A stretch of 64,000 nucleotides of DNA from Cohnella sp. AR92 (GCF_003990975.1 NZ_RZJR01000007.1:295760-359759), one strand, 5' to 3'; shown: positions 51,368 through 60,369, numbered from the stretch's first letter. The notes: generated from the letters alone by a model not told the origin. Numbers and translations are program-made.

Positions 51368-52537
51368 TTATCGGTCCGCCGCCTTGCGTTTCAGCCGTTC
51401 ATATTGTTCCGCGATCCGGAAGTGAAGAGGCTGATTCTCGCGAATGCCCATATGGTTGCGGATGACGTCCCGCACCCCGTTCTCGCGAATGCGCCGTTGA
51501 AGCTGCATCGCCTCTGGATCGTTCTCGTCATCGAACAAGAGCGCCGCCGAGATCAGCTGCGTCAGAAGCGGTGCCTGCATGCCGAGTCCCTCCGCCTGGA
51601 TCGCCGGACGTACGAGCCGGTCTCCCGGCGCCGTCTTGCGCAACGGCGAACGACCGACCCGCGTCACTTTGTCGATGAGGTTCGGATTCGCGAAACGCTG
51701 CATCGACTTGCGAATGTACCGACGATGCTCCTCGGCATTCCAATTGTACTTGTGCACGAGAAGCCTTCCCGTCTCTTCCAGAACGCCCTCCACCTTCTGA
51801 CGCAGCGAGGTGTCCTCCAGGGCTTCCCCAATCGTCTGGTACCCGGCCAGGTAGCCGAAGTAGGCGGCCCCGCAGTGGCCGACGTTCACGGTATAGAGCT
51901 TCCTCTCCGCATAAGGCTCCAGCGAATCGACGTAACGGACGCCGCGAATTTCCTCCGCCCCTGCACTAAGGGGGTCCCTCTCCAGCACCCACTCGCAGAA
52001 GGGCTCTACCCGAACGCCCAACGAGTCGCTCCCGCTCTGCGGAGGAACAATCCGATCCACGATTGCGTTCGGGAAGGAGACTCGCTGGTTGGCGAGCTCC
52101 CGCTCCTCTTCCTTAAGATGCGAGTAAACCCACTTTTTGAGCTTCGAGCTGCCCTTCACCGCATTCTCGCAGGCGATCACCTGAAGCGGCCGTTCATTCT
52201 CCCGGAGCCGCACGGCTATTCCTTCGGCGATCGCTTTCGCGATATGGGGCAAGCCCGACTCCCCGACCGCCGTCGTGATCAGGTCCGTCTCCGCAATCCT
52301 TCGCTTGACTGCCTCTCCGTTTCTCAGATGGACCGCCGTTACATTTTCCACCTGCTCGACCCGCTCTGCCTCCCCGGCAAGCGTCACCTGATAGCTCCTG
52401 TTCTGCTTCAACAGCGCCACCTGCTTCTCGTTGCGGGCCACGAAGCATACTTCATACCCCGAACGGGATAGCATCATGCCAATGAAGCCTCTCCCGATGT
52501 TCCCCGCTCCGAAATGCACGGCCTTCTTCGCCAGCAT
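51368..52537 (-). CDS. mtlD: Mannitol-1-phosphate 5-dehydrogenase
   Basis: A 389-residue cytosolic enzyme, NAD-dependent, converting mannitol-1-phosphate to fructose-6-phosphate. The Rossmann motif VHFGAGNIGRGFIG is at residues 6-19, ACENAVKGSSKL and FPNAIVDRIVP lie in the middle, and the catalytic-domain motif KLYTVNVGHCGAAYFGYLAG follows. Length is normal for MtlD. ATG 52537 is preferred to TTG 52543 because of GAGGAG spacing. The usual mtlA, mtlF and mtlR genes are not in the window. Confidence 0.95.
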   Translation of the reverse strand: MLAKKAVHFGAGNIGRGFIGMMLSRSGYEVCFVARNEKQVALLKQNRSYQVTLAGEAERVEQVENVTAVHLRNGEAVKRRIAETDLITTAVGESGLPHIAKAIAEGIAVRLRENERPLQVIACENAVKGSSKLKKWVYSHLKEEERELANQRVSFPNAIVDRIVPPQSGSDSLGVRVEPFCEWVLERDPLSAGAEEIRGVRYVDSLEPYAERKLYTVNVGHCGAAYFGYLAGYQTIGEALEDTSLRQKVEGVLEETGRLLVHKYNWNAEEHRRYIRKSMQRFANPNLIDKVTRVGRSPLRKTAPGDRLVRPAIQAEGLGMQAPLLTQLISAALLFDDENDPEAMQLQRRIRENGVRDVIRNHMGIRENQPLHFRIAEQYERLKRKAADR

Positions 52538-52720
52538 GGCCAATTCTCCTCTCCGGTTATTCTCTCTCCCGTCCTTGTGCGACGAGCCGCCGAATGAATC
52601 CGGAGGAACGGATCGATGTAGCGCCTGCTTTATCGAAACTCTAATGGGTTCTCGTTAACGATCTCGCTCCTTCTTACGGTCTCGCCGACCTATCTCTGTT
52701 TATCGAATTGCTCGTAAATT

Positions 52721-53386
52721 TTAGATGACTCCACTTGGAGAAGCGATCAATCGCCCGAAGTCCAGCTCCTCGAGAGAATCCACCCGATGTCCGACTTGGG
52801 GAAAATCAAGAAGGCGAGTCGTCTCGTTCGGAGCCAAGACGCAGTGCATGCCTGCCGCCAGCGCCGCTCTCACCCCATTGGGCGAGTCTTCGAAAGCGAT
52901 GGCTTCATGGGACTCGACACCTAAGGCGTCTAGTGCCCGAAGGTACAGCTCCGGGTTCGGCTTCACGTTCTTCACGTCGTCTGCCGTCCGAATGCATTGG
53001 AAATAATCGGCCAGGCCAAGCCGCTCCAGATAGGTATCCACCCATTCTCTCGAAGAGCTGGACGCAACCGCCAACTGCATGCCTCTGGCTCTGGCTTCCT
53101 CCAGGAAAGCTTCGACTCCGGGGCGTACGGCTTCATGCTTCATCAGCTCCGAATGCCGGCTGCGAACCGACTCTCGGAACTCAACTCGATCGATGGGAAG
53201 TCCATGGTGAGTAATTAAGTGTTCATAGGGATTGAATAAACCGAGGCTGGTGCCGATGCACTGGGAATAGGTCTCGAGGGTAAGATCCACATCGTGCCGC
53301 CGGTAGGCTTCTCGAAAAGCAACATACCATGCGGTCTCCGTGTCAATAATGGTTCCATCAAAGTCAAATACAAGGGCTCTGATCAT
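52721..53386 (-). CDS. HAD-IA family phosphatase (YhcW/beta-phosphoglucomutase-like)
   Basis: A 221-residue protein with all four HAD motifs: DFDGTIIDTE (nucleophile Asp8, acid Asp10), VASSSS, a Lys in KNVKPNPELY, and FEDSPNGVRAA. A small helical cap (about 15-85) places it in subfamily IA, near YhcW and sugar-phosphate phosphatases or phosphomutases. GAGAAGGAG precedes the ATG. It is the first gene after a c-di-AMP riboswitch with terminator on the same strand, so it should be lowered when c-di-AMP is high. The substrate is unknown. Confidence 0.9.
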   Translation of the reverse strand: MIRALVFDFDGTIIDTETAWYVAFREAYRRHDVDLTLETYSQCIGTSLGLFNPYEHLITHHGLPIDRVEFRESVRSRHSELMKHEAVRPGVEAFLEEARARGMQLAVASSSSREWVDTYLERLGLADYFQCIRTADDVKNVKPNPELYLRALDALGVESHEAIAFEDSPNGVRAALAAGMHCVLAPNETTRLLDFPQVGHRVDSLEELDFGRLIASPSGVI

Positions 53387-53483
53387 CTCTCTCTACTCCT
53401 TCTCCGTTGGATTTGGTTACTCCGCCTTACGGCCGGGGACAGGGGGACGATTACGACGCAGCGCCGGATGGAGAGCAGGCAAA

Positions 53484-53514
53484 AGGACAAAAAGGGACCC
53501 TAATTAGGGTCCCT
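53484..53514 (-). terminator. Intrinsic terminator of the riboswitch
   Basis: Perfect stem AGGGACCCTAA/TTAGGGTCCCT (53493-53514), followed leftward by five T and GTCC; it lies between aptamer and coding region. Confidence 0.9.
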
Positions 53515-53540
53515 GGCTTTACTGCAATTAAATTAAAATG

Positions 53541-53687
53541 CGCCTGACCCATCTCCTGCTGACGAGGTTAGCTGACGGACTCGGGTAGATGGTACCCTAC
53601 GACCGGCCATCTTCATCGATAGACCGGTGATTCGCCCCAAATGACTGGTTCCCCCGCTTCCCAACGCGGCCGTTGGAAATTAAGCGT
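53541..53687 (-). promoter_or_regulatory. c-di-AMP (ydaO/yuaA) riboswitch
   Basis: The leftward RNA contains the conserved blocks of the ydaO motif in order: CGCTTAAT at the 5' end, GGGGGAACCA, TTTGGGGCGAATCA, a variable stem, GTAGGG, then CCCGAGTCCGTCAGCTAACC and TCGTCAGC. A terminator follows and the HAD gene begins about 100 bases further. In known cases c-di-AMP binding stabilises the aptamer and causes termination. Confidence 0.92.
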
Positions 53688-53693
53688 AAATCA

Positions 53694-53722
53694 AGCATAG
53701 CGTATCTCTGCCGATACGTCAA
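53694..53722 (-). promoter_or_regulatory. Promoter of the riboswitch transcript
   Basis: Leftward TTGACG (53722-53717), 17 bases, TATGCT (53699-53694). The start near 53687 places the aptamer at the very 5' end. The spacer holds GTATC/GATAC. Confidence 0.7.
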
Positions 53723-53804
53723 AGGAATAAGCGCCTATTTTGTTAGATAAGCTGACAATACTCGTACATGAAATAGGCTCGATATGGCTTCGACCGCATA
53801 CGGC

Positions 53805-54296
53805 TTAGACCGGATCCAGCTGAACGGCCGCTTGCTTGCCGCTTACCTGAATGCCCGTCTTGCGGCGTCCGTTCGCGGCAAGATCCTTGGCGAACCGTTC
53901 GAGCAGCTCCTTGGCCGCCGCTCCCTCCTTGGCGTTCGTCAGCTTTACCACGAACTGCACGGCATTGCCGGAAGCGAGCAGCTTCTCCGCCTGCCTGCGC
54001 TTGGTGTCGTAGTCATGCTCTTCGATATGCGGGGTGAGACGCAGCTCCTTCACCTTGGGAGCTTGTCCGGCGGATCGATCCGCCTTGGACGCTTCGTTCT
54101 TCTGCTGTTTCGCCGCCCCCCGGGCGACGAGCCTGCATGGCGGGGGACTGCTGAATAAGGACTCGCACACCAGATCCACCTTCAGCTTGCGGGCCGTCTC
54201 CAATGCTTCATCTCGCGTCACGACTCCCAGGTCCTCGCCGTTCACCCCGGTGAGCCGAACCTCGGACGCTTTGATTTTCTCGTTCATGAGCAGCAT
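53805..54296 (-). CDS. IF-3-like protein (divergent translation initiation factor IF-3 paralogue)
   Basis: A 163-residue protein with the two IF-3 domains. The N-domain has MNEKIKASEVRLTGVNGEDL, GVVTRDEALETA and PPPCRL. A linker rich in Lys/Gln follows, and the C-domain has KVKELRLTPHIEEHDYDTKR. The conserved RGRE-containing segment of the C-domain is replaced by LTNAKEGAA, and VDLVCESLFSSPP differs from the usual VDLVEVAPNA. The neighbours are not rpmI-rplT, so this is probably not the main infC. ATG 54296 with GGAGG upstream; ATG 54287 is also possible. Confidence 0.8.
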   Translation of the reverse strand: MLLMNEKIKASEVRLTGVNGEDLGVVTRDEALETARKLKVDLVCESLFSSPPPCRLVARGAAKQQKNEASKADRSAGQAPKVKELRLTPHIEEHDYDTKRRQAEKLLASGNAVQFVVKLTNAKEGAAAKELLERFAKDLAANGRRKTGIQVSGKQAAVQLDPV

Positions 54297-54412
54297 CTAT
54301 GTAAACCTCCGGACTCTTCGATTAGCCGGCGTTTAGGCCGGGAACGAAGGGCCCGGAACGCGCGGCAACCCCATTATACCACGCGATATCGGCAGCCGTC
54401 CGGGGCGGGACG

Positions 54413-55498
54413 TTAGAACAGCCCCCGTTCGAACGGCTCCCGGAGAAGCGTCTCGGCCCGGCCCTTGGCCTCCGCGAAGCTCGCGGCGAGCTCCCGCTTC
54501 CGGCTTAAGCCCGCATCGATCGCCCGGAGAATCGCCGTCTCCGCGTCCGCCTCGTCGGTCGGCACGATCATCTCCTCCGCTCCTAGCGACGAGGCGAAGT
54601 CGAAGCACTTGAAGCGATAGCCCAGGCTGACGAACGGAACCCCGACCGCCGCGGATAGAACGCAGGCGTGAAGCTTCAGGTTAACCGTCAGCTCAAGCCT
54701 CTCCATCATTCGGATATATTCCGGATATTCGTGGACATCCGGATCGTACACGACTTTCTCGCTGCTTATCTTGCCGAACAGGCGGCGGCTCGCCTCGCGG
54801 TCCGGCCCCCATACGACGTACAGATACAGCTTGAACCCGCGTGCGATCAGCGTACGGCACACGGAAGCCAGCGAATCCTCCAGAGCGGCCTCGTCCGCTC
54901 CGTAGATCCGGTTGTAGACCGTCCCCCAGTTGATGCCGATCCAGCGATCTTGCGTTGCCTCAAGCGATCCTTCTCCGCCCGCGGAATCGACCGACGACGC
55001 CTTCTCCGGCGCCGCAACCAGCAGACCGGGATCGCCGCTCACTCGAATCCGGTCTAGCGGAACTCCTTGCTCCCGAAGATACGCGAGAGTCCAAGGCCCT
55101 CGAACCCCGAAGAAGGAAGCATGCCCGGCGATATCCGCCAGCTTGCTCCGATACCCGTCGCTCTCGCGGACCGATTCGGGGCGAACGACTCCCCGGCGTT
55201 CCGCCTTCGAGAGGTGGATGCAATCGTACCCGCTGCCCCAGACGATCAGCCGCTTGCCTTCCTTCGCCGCTTGATGGGCGAGATCCGCGTACCCTCCGAT
55301 CAGCAGAGATCCTCCGCCCAACACGACGGTGTCGTAGCCGGACAGATCCTTCACGTCGACTCCCGGAACGCTCGGTATGATCTCGTAGCGGTCGGAAGGA
55401 AGATACCGATCCGCCAATTCCCGGAACAGCGTCCACATGAATTCGTCTCCGAAATTCTTAAATCCGATCCATCCGAGATAGAGCACCTTCCTTTTCAT
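54413..55498 (-). CDS. Polysaccharide pyruvyl transferase family protein
   Basis: A 361-residue protein: LGWIGFKNFGDEFMW at the start, TVVLGGGSLLIGGY, VWGSGYD, FFGVRGPWTLAYLREQGV and VSGDPGLL. The C-terminal half has LKLHACVLSAAVGVPFVSLG. These are the marks of the CsaB/WcaK family, which adds pyruvate ketals to polysaccharides. In Gram-positives, CsaB-type pyruvylation lets SLH proteins bind the wall. Its start lies 41 bases inside the preceding glycosyltransferase gene. ATG 55498 follows GGGGAAG. Confidence 0.9.
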   Translation of the reverse strand: MKRKVLYLGWIGFKNFGDEFMWTLFRELADRYLPSDRYEIIPSVPGVDVKDLSGYDTVVLGGGSLLIGGYADLAHQAAKEGKRLIVWGSGYDCIHLSKAERRGVVRPESVRESDGYRSKLADIAGHASFFGVRGPWTLAYLREQGVPLDRIRVSGDPGLLVAAPEKASSVDSAGGEGSLEATQDRWIGINWGTVYNRIYGADEAALEDSLASVCRTLIARGFKLYLYVVWGPDREASRRLFGKISSEKVVYDPDVHEYPEYIRMMERLELTVNLKLHACVLSAAVGVPFVSLGYRFKCFDFASSLGAEEMIVPTDEADAETAILRAIDAGLSRKRELAASFAEAKGRAETLLREPFERGLF

Positions 55499-56654
55499 TC
55501 GCGCTTCCCCTTCCTTCCCGGGCGGCCTCGGCCGCCCGCCCGTAGATTCGCCGGAGCGACTCGCCGATCCGGTCGATGCCGAAGCGCTCCGATGCCCACT
55601 TTCTCGCCGAATTCCCCATCCATCGCAATCGATCGGGAGCTTCCAGCTCCAGCGCCAGGCGATCCGCGATAACCTCCTCCGTCGGCCGCCTCTCCGAAGC
55701 GTGATCGCCGAAGTACATCTCCCACGCCCGATCATAGACCTGCGGCTCCACCATGCCGAAGTAACCGTGGTTGCCGATCGCGAGCACCGGCTTCGCGCAA
55801 TGCATCGCCTCTAGGGCGACTCTGCCGGTTCCGACGACCAGATCGCCCAAAGCGAGATAGTCGCGAATTCTCGTCTGGCTGCCCACCAGGTGGATGAACC
55901 TTCGCCCCGTCTCCTTCTGAGTTTGCTGCGCGATCCTCTTGATCTCTTCATATTGATTGCCATCCCCCACGACAACCAGATGGAGAGAAGCGCCCCGACC
56001 GTCCTTTATCCTTGCCGCGGCGCGGATCAGCATCGAGCATACCGCCGCCTTGTCCCAGGCTAGCCGGCTGGCATAGACGACGACGGGAGCGGCGTCCGGT
56101 ATGCCGAGCGATTCCCGAAGCCCCGATGGAGCGGGCCCCGGGTAGAATTCCAAAGGGTCGACCGCGTTCGGCACAAGCTCCGACTCGATCCCCAGCCCGT
56201 TCAGATAGGCTTGCACCGGCAGACTTACGCTGATGAATAGGCAGCCGAGCTCCTTCATCTCCCGAAGCTGCTCATGCGAATAATACGCGCCGTGGACGGT
56301 GAATACGACCGGAATCCCGAGCTCCCGCGCCGCGATTGCGGCGTATACGCCCGACGGCGTCTGATGCACATGGACGATCCGGACGGCTTTGAACCGCATG
56401 ATCCGGCGCAGCTCGCCCACCACCGCCTCTCCGGCGGACGGATTCAGGAGCCGCCCCGGGGTAAGATCGATCTTGTACATCGGACACCCGGCCCGCGCGT
56501 AAGCCTCGTACATCCTCCCTCCCGCTCCCGCATAATAGGGCTGGATTCCGACGCGGCCCAGAGCTTTCACGAGACTGAGCACGTGCGTCTCCGTTCCCCC
56601 GACCGCCAAGCTGTCCATCACCATCAGGACTTTGCTCCGCTCGGGCCCGATCAT
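55458..56654 (-). CDS. Glycosyltransferase family 4 (GT-B)
   Basis: A 398-residue protein: MVMDSLAVGGTETHVLSLVKAL, IVHVHQTPSGVYAA, FTVHGAYYS, LVPNAVDPLEFYPG, YASRLAWDK and LVVGTGRVALEAMHCAKPVL, the order of a retaining GT-B enzyme. Donor and acceptor are unknown. ATG 56654 overlaps the stop of the GT2 gene (ATGA), and the gene overlaps the pyruvyltransferase by 41 bases, so all three are one translation-coupled unit. Confidence 0.9.
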   Translation of the reverse strand: MIGPERSKVLMVMDSLAVGGTETHVLSLVKALGRVGIQPYYAGAGGRMYEAYARAGCPMYKIDLTPGRLLNPSAGEAVVGELRRIMRFKAVRIVHVHQTPSGVYAAIAARELGIPVVFTVHGAYYSHEQLREMKELGCLFISVSLPVQAYLNGLGIESELVPNAVDPLEFYPGPAPSGLRESLGIPDAAPVVVYASRLAWDKAAVCSMLIRAAARIKDGRGASLHLVVVGDGNQYEEIKRIAQQTQKETGRRFIHLVGSQTRIRDYLALGDLVVGTGRVALEAMHCAKPVLAIGNHGYFGMVEPQVYDRAWEMYFGDHASERRPTEEVIADRLALELEAPDRLRWMGNSARKWASERFGIDRIGESLRRIYGRAAEAAREGRGSANEKEGALSRMDRI

Positions 56655-57364
56655 TCTCGTCCGCCTCGATTCTTGCCGTAGTACAAACGGGAGCGCTGCC
56701 CCGGGTACTGCCGGTAGTAATACAGAACCTCCGGCAGGTTCTCCGCGTTGTCGGCCTTGGGATTCAGACGCTTGGCGATGAACTCGTAATCCTCCGCGCC
56801 GGGTAGGGCGCGGGTGTAGCCCCCCGTCCGATCGAATAGGCTCCCCCTGATCAGCAGGGTTCCATGGCAGATGCAATGCCCGCCGCTCCGATAAACCTTC
56901 CCGATCTGCTCCCCGTACCGGATCCAGCCCGCTTTGCCCCCCTTCCGCCCATTCTCGTCGATGACGGCGTAATTCGTGCCCAGCAGCTCAATCGCAGGGT
57001 GCGATTCCAGGAACGCGACTTGCTTCGCCAGCCGCTCCGGATCCGAGAGATCATCGGAATCGTGCGCCGCGACGTATTCTCCTCTAGCGAGGTACAGCCC
57101 TGCCGTGCTTGCGCCGGAATAGCCGACATTGCGCGGAAGCCGCAGCAGCACGCATTCCCTTCCCGCAAGAGCCCCTTCCCTCTCCCGTTCTATCCATTCT
57201 TCCGCTATTCTCGCGGACTCGTCCGTCGACGCGTCGTCCACGACGATCAGCTCCCAGTCCGGGTAACTCTGGCGAGCGATGCCGTCTAAGCACTCTATCA
57301 AAAAAGCCCCTTTGTTGTAATTCGTAACCACGACGCTAACTCTTCCCTTTATTCGATCCGGCAT
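56651..57364 (-). CDS. Glycosyltransferase family 2 (GT-A)
   Basis: A 237-residue protein with a GT-A fold: VSVVVTNYNKGAFLIECLDG, WELIVVDDASTDESA, NVGYSGASTAGLYLARGEYV, AHDSDDLSD (DxD-type metal site) and ALPGAEDYEFIAKRL. It probably adds a sugar to a cell- or spore-surface polymer. It is the third gene in a leftward series following two small DUF2642-like genes, and precedes the GT4 and pyruvyltransferase genes. Confidence 0.92.
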   Translation of the reverse strand: MPDRIKGRVSVVVTNYNKGAFLIECLDGIARQSYPDWELIVVDDASTDESARIAEEWIEREREGALAGRECVLLRLPRNVGYSGASTAGLYLARGEYVAAHDSDDLSDPERLAKQVAFLESHPAIELLGTNYAVIDENGRKGGKAGWIRYGEQIGKVYRSGGHCICHGTLLIRGSLFDRTGGYTRALPGAEDYEFIAKRLNPKADNAENLPEVLYYYRQYPGQRSRLYYGKNRGGRE

Positions 57365-57382
57365 GTCTCCAAGCTCCTTCCC

Positions 57383-57577
57383 TTATGCTATCAATCGAAC
57401 GTAACAGATTGACGCTAGAGGAAGCACCGCATGCCTTCCGTTGCCGTAGCCGGAGACGCCCGACGTTCTCACGACCAGCCGCCCCTCGTCCGCGGACACG
57501 AGCACGCCCGCCACCACCTCGCTTGCGGTAGCGGCTTGTACTTCCCGCCCTATCCAACCTTGCAATCGGTCCGTCAT
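57383..57577 (-). CDS. Small DUF2642-like protein (second copy)
   Basis: A 64-residue protein that looks like one small beta-barrel domain: LQGWIGREVQAATASEVVAG, VLVSADEGRLVVRT, LPLASICYVRL. This is the Sm-like strand pattern of DUF2642 proteins, which are common in spore formers and often coat-linked. Its ATG overlaps the stop of the previous gene by four bases. Its fold matches the C-terminal half of that protein, indicating a duplication. Confidence 0.65.
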   Translation of the reverse strand: MTDRLQGWIGREVQAATASEVVAGVLVSADEGRLVVRTSGVSGYGNGRHAVLPLASICYVRLIA

Positions 57578-57972
57578 TCTCCCGACACCTCCACGTATAT
57601 CGCTTGATCCAGATTGGCGATCACGATCAGCTCCTCCGATTCCCGCACGACGGCGAAACCGTCTCCCACCTCGGCCAGTACGCCTTGAATCGAACCGCCT
57701 ACGGTAGACAGCTCGACCTTCCGGCCCAAGGCCGACTCGAGCGAGCTCTGAATCGGCGCGCTCGCCCGGGATGCCCGAGCCCGAGGCATAGCATCCCCGT
57801 CGTCTCGCTCGCCTTCTTGCCCCGACTCCTGCCGAACGGAGGACGCCGCCTTCCCGCCCTTATCTTCCATGCCGTCTAGCGTTGAATCCCTGCCGACGGA
57901 GATCTGATCGATAAGCTGCCGAAGCCCGTCCAGCCACAGCCGAATCTCCTTCTCGCTTGCCCATATCCACAT
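57574..57972 (-). CDS. DUF2642-like protein with N-terminal extension
   Basis: A 132-residue protein. An N-terminal helix (WASEKEIRLWLDGLRQLIDQ), a disordered charged middle (about 35-72) and a C-terminal Sm-like domain (LESALGRKVELSTVGGSIQG, VLAEVGDGFAVVRE, LIVIANLDQAIYVEV) resemble DUF2642. ATG 57972 fits AGGTGAGG spacing; GTG 57981 is possible. It is the first gene of the five-gene surface-polysaccharide cluster. A spore-surface role is inference from family and neighbours. Confidence 0.65.
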   Translation of the reverse strand: MWIWASEKEIRLWLDGLRQLIDQISVGRDSTLDGMEDKGGKAASSVRQESGQEGERDDGDAMPRARASRASAPIQSSLESALGRKVELSTVGGSIQGVLAEVGDGFAVVRESEELIVIANLDQAIYVEVSGE

Positions 57973-58021
57973 TTTCCTCACCTGCCTGACGATTTGATGT
58001 CGCTAATAGAACAAGCTATAC

Positions 58022-58059
58022 AAAACAAAAGGACTGTGACACAACGCATCACAGTCCTT
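58022..58059 (-). terminator. Terminator of the DUF445 gene
   Basis: AAGGACTGTGA (58029-58039) / TCACAGTCCTT (58049-58059), then TTTTGTTTTG leftward. Confidence 0.9.
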
Positions 58060-58129
58060 GCCTCAATATATGTCCTTGCTCCCCGTACAGCCATCGCCGC
58101 CAGGCCGGTAACCCCGAGACATTCCCCCG

Positions 58130-59377
58130 TCAGAAGATCAGGTTGACTCCTTCCAGCAGCAGCCCGATCAGGAAGCCGCACACCGCTCCGTTCACCCGGA
58201 TCCATTGCAGGTCCGAACCGACCTTGTCCTCGATCATCTCGATCAGCGTCTTGTTGTCCAGCTTGTCCAGATTCTCCCGAACCAGCGCGCCGATGCGCGA
58301 ATGGTTCTCGTCGACAAGGCCGGAGATGCGATCCTCGACCCAGCCGAGGATGCCGTCCAGCCGTTCCGGCTCCTCTCGGAAGCGAGCCAGGAAGCCGTTC
58401 ACCGCCGGAGCGACGATCTCGGTCGCGTAGCGTTCCTCTTGAACGAAGGCGATCGCCCTCTCCCGCAGCTCGCCGAGCCACTTCCTCAAGTAACCCTCCA
58501 GATCCCAGCCGTTCAGCATGCTAAGCTTCGCGGCATCCAGCCCTTCCGCGACTCCCGCTTGGTTCGGCAGTTCGATCAGAATACGGCGAATCTCGTCCAA
58601 TAGCAGCATTCGAAGCGGATGGTTCTCATACTGCCTCATCTCTCTCAAGCTGGAGAGAATCGCATTCTGGAGCAGCACGCCGAGCTTGTCCTCGCTCATG
58701 AAGCCCGCGAACGCGTTCACCGCGAAGCCCATCAGCCCGCCGGCCTTGATTCCGGACAGCGCGTTCGCCGCCATCGCTCCGAGTTGATCCCTCGCGGCGT
58801 CCCGGACCAGGATGCCCTCCGCTTTGCGCAGCAGGAAGTGAAGGGCTTGCTCCTCGTAGCCTCGCTCCAGCACCTCGTCTCGCAGCACGGTAAGGACGGC
58901 GGAGGAATCCAGATCCTTCGCCTTGAGCTTCAACTGCTCCGCCAGAATCGGCACGATCCGATCGATCGGCAGATGACGAGCGGCATACTCGCTGACGGAG
59001 ACGATCGCCCGGACCGCATCGTCGGCATGACGCTCGGCCAACGAGAGCAGCTTGTCTCCCGCGAGGAAAGCTCCGACCTTCGATTTGATGCTCTCCTTCG
59101 TGAGGAATTCGTTCTCGATCACGTTCACGAGAGAACGAATGACCTTGTCCCGGTTCCGGGGCAGCAGAGCCGTATGGGGAATCTTGATCCCCAGCGGATG
59201 CCGGAACAGCGCCGTCACGGCGAACCAGTCGGCCAGACCGCCCACCAATCCCGCTTCGAAGCCTCCATGCAGAAGCGCCCCGGCTCCGTAGCCGAGCAGC
59301 GGAAAAGTACCGATAAAGCCGGCACCCATAATCCCGAGGGAGATGGCGGCCGAATGTCTAGCTTGATTGCGTGGCAT
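58130..59377 (-). CDS. DUF445 family membrane protein (YheB-like)
   Basis: A 415-residue protein with N-terminal membrane segments (GIMGAGFIGTFPLLGYGAGALL), the conserved GGLADWFAVTALFRHPLGIKIPHTALLPRNRDKV, a long helical body and a C-terminal membrane segment (VNGAVCGFLIGLLLEGVNLI). These features define DUF445. The function is unknown; a spore or membrane-organising role has been suggested for relatives only loosely. It is a single gene with a strong terminator. Confidence 0.92.
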   Translation of the reverse strand: MPRNQARHSAAISLGIMGAGFIGTFPLLGYGAGALLHGGFEAGLVGGLADWFAVTALFRHPLGIKIPHTALLPRNRDKVIRSLVNVIENEFLTKESIKSKVGAFLAGDKLLSLAERHADDAVRAIVSVSEYAARHLPIDRIVPILAEQLKLKAKDLDSSAVLTVLRDEVLERGYEEQALHFLLRKAEGILVRDAARDQLGAMAANALSGIKAGGLMGFAVNAFAGFMSEDKLGVLLQNAILSSLREMRQYENHPLRMLLLDEIRRILIELPNQAGVAEGLDAAKLSMLNGWDLEGYLRKWLGELRERAIAFVQEERYATEIVAPAVNGFLARFREEPERLDGILGWVEDRISGLVDENHSRIGALVRENLDKLDNKTLIEMIEDKVGSDLQWIRVNGAVCGFLIGLLLEGVNLIF

Positions 59378-59581
59378 ATGCAGGCTTCCTTCCGAATAAG
59401 GCTGATGTCTTGCTCTCTATGCCTCTTATTCTACCCTCTGGACGGCGATGGAACAAATGTCCAACGCTCCATTGCGCCGATCTCCGCAGCCTCCACCCTT
59501 ACGTTTTCCGCCGGTAGTCGTTTTTTTCCACTATCTCCCGCCCGTTTGCCCTTCGGAGCTCGGAGGACGTCTGCGAACAGC

Positions 59582-59621
59582 AAAGTGCCGAAGCTGCTCC
59601 CGCACGGAGCTTCTTCGGCAC
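59582..59621 (-). terminator. Terminator of the amino-acid ABC operon
   Basis: GTGCCGAAG (59585-59593) / CTTCGGCAC (59613-59621) with inner GCTCC/GGAGC; only a short T run leftward. Confidence 0.65.
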
Positions 59622-59630
59622 CTTTTCTGC

Positions 59631-60365
59631 TTACAACACCTTCGATAAGAAAGCTTGAGTCCGCTCCTGCCGAGGGTTCTCGAACAGCTCCGCCGGAGTG
59701 CCTCTCTCCACGATTCTCCCTTGCTCCATGAAGAGCACGCGGTCGCCGACCTCGCGGGCGAAGCCCATCTCGTGCGTCACGACGACCATCGTCATCCCTT
59801 CGGACGCCAGCTCCTTCATGACGCTCAGCACCTCGCCGACCATCTCGGGATCCAGCGCCGAGGTCGGCTCGTCGAACAGCATGATCTTCGGCTCCATCGC
59901 TAGAGCCCGCGCGATAGCCACCCGCTGCGCTTGACCTCCGGACAAGGAATCCGGATGGGCCTGCGCTTTCTCCTCCAACCCGACCTTCCTCAGAAGCTCC
60001 ATTGCTTTCGCTTCGGCTTTCTCGGCCGGCCAACCCCTGACGCGAATCGGAGCCAGCGTGATATTGTCCAGCACGTTCATATTGGGAAACAGATTGAAGC
60101 GCTGGAACACCATCCCGACTTCCTCGCGGACCTCCGTTATCTTCGTCCTCGCGTCCATGAGCGACTTGCCCTCGATGAATACGTCTCCGGAATTGGGCTT
60201 CTCCAGCAGGTTCAGGCAGCGCAGCATGGTGGACTTGCCGGAGCCGGACGGTCCGATGACGACGACCACCTCTTGTCTCGCCACTTCGAGATCGATATCG
60301 TAGAGCACCTGGTTAGCGCCGAAGGACTTGTTCAGGCCGGATACCCGAATGATCGGATCGCTCAT
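59631..60365 (-). CDS. Polar amino-acid ABC transporter ATP-binding protein
   Basis: A 244-residue ATPase of the GlnQ/HisP type: Walker [10 protein letters not shown] (residues 36-44), Q-loop [11 protein letters not shown], signature LSGGQAQR, Walker [13 protein letters not shown] and the switch His in VVVTHE. It energises the permease encoded four bases upstream. It is the last gene of the operon. Confidence 0.95.
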   Translation of the reverse strand: MSDPIIRVSGLNKSFGANQVLYDIDLEVARQEVVVVIGPSGSGKSTMLRCLNLLEKPNSGDVFIEGKSLMDARTKITEVREEVGMVFQRFNLFPNMNVLDNITLAPIRVRGWPAEKAEAKAMELLRKVGLEEKAQAHPDSLSGGQAQRVAIARALAMEPKIMLFDEPTSALDPEMVGEVLSVMKELASEGMTMVVVTHEMGFAREVGDRVLFMEQGRIVERGTPAELFENPRQERTQAFLSKVL

Positions 60366-60369
60366 GCCG

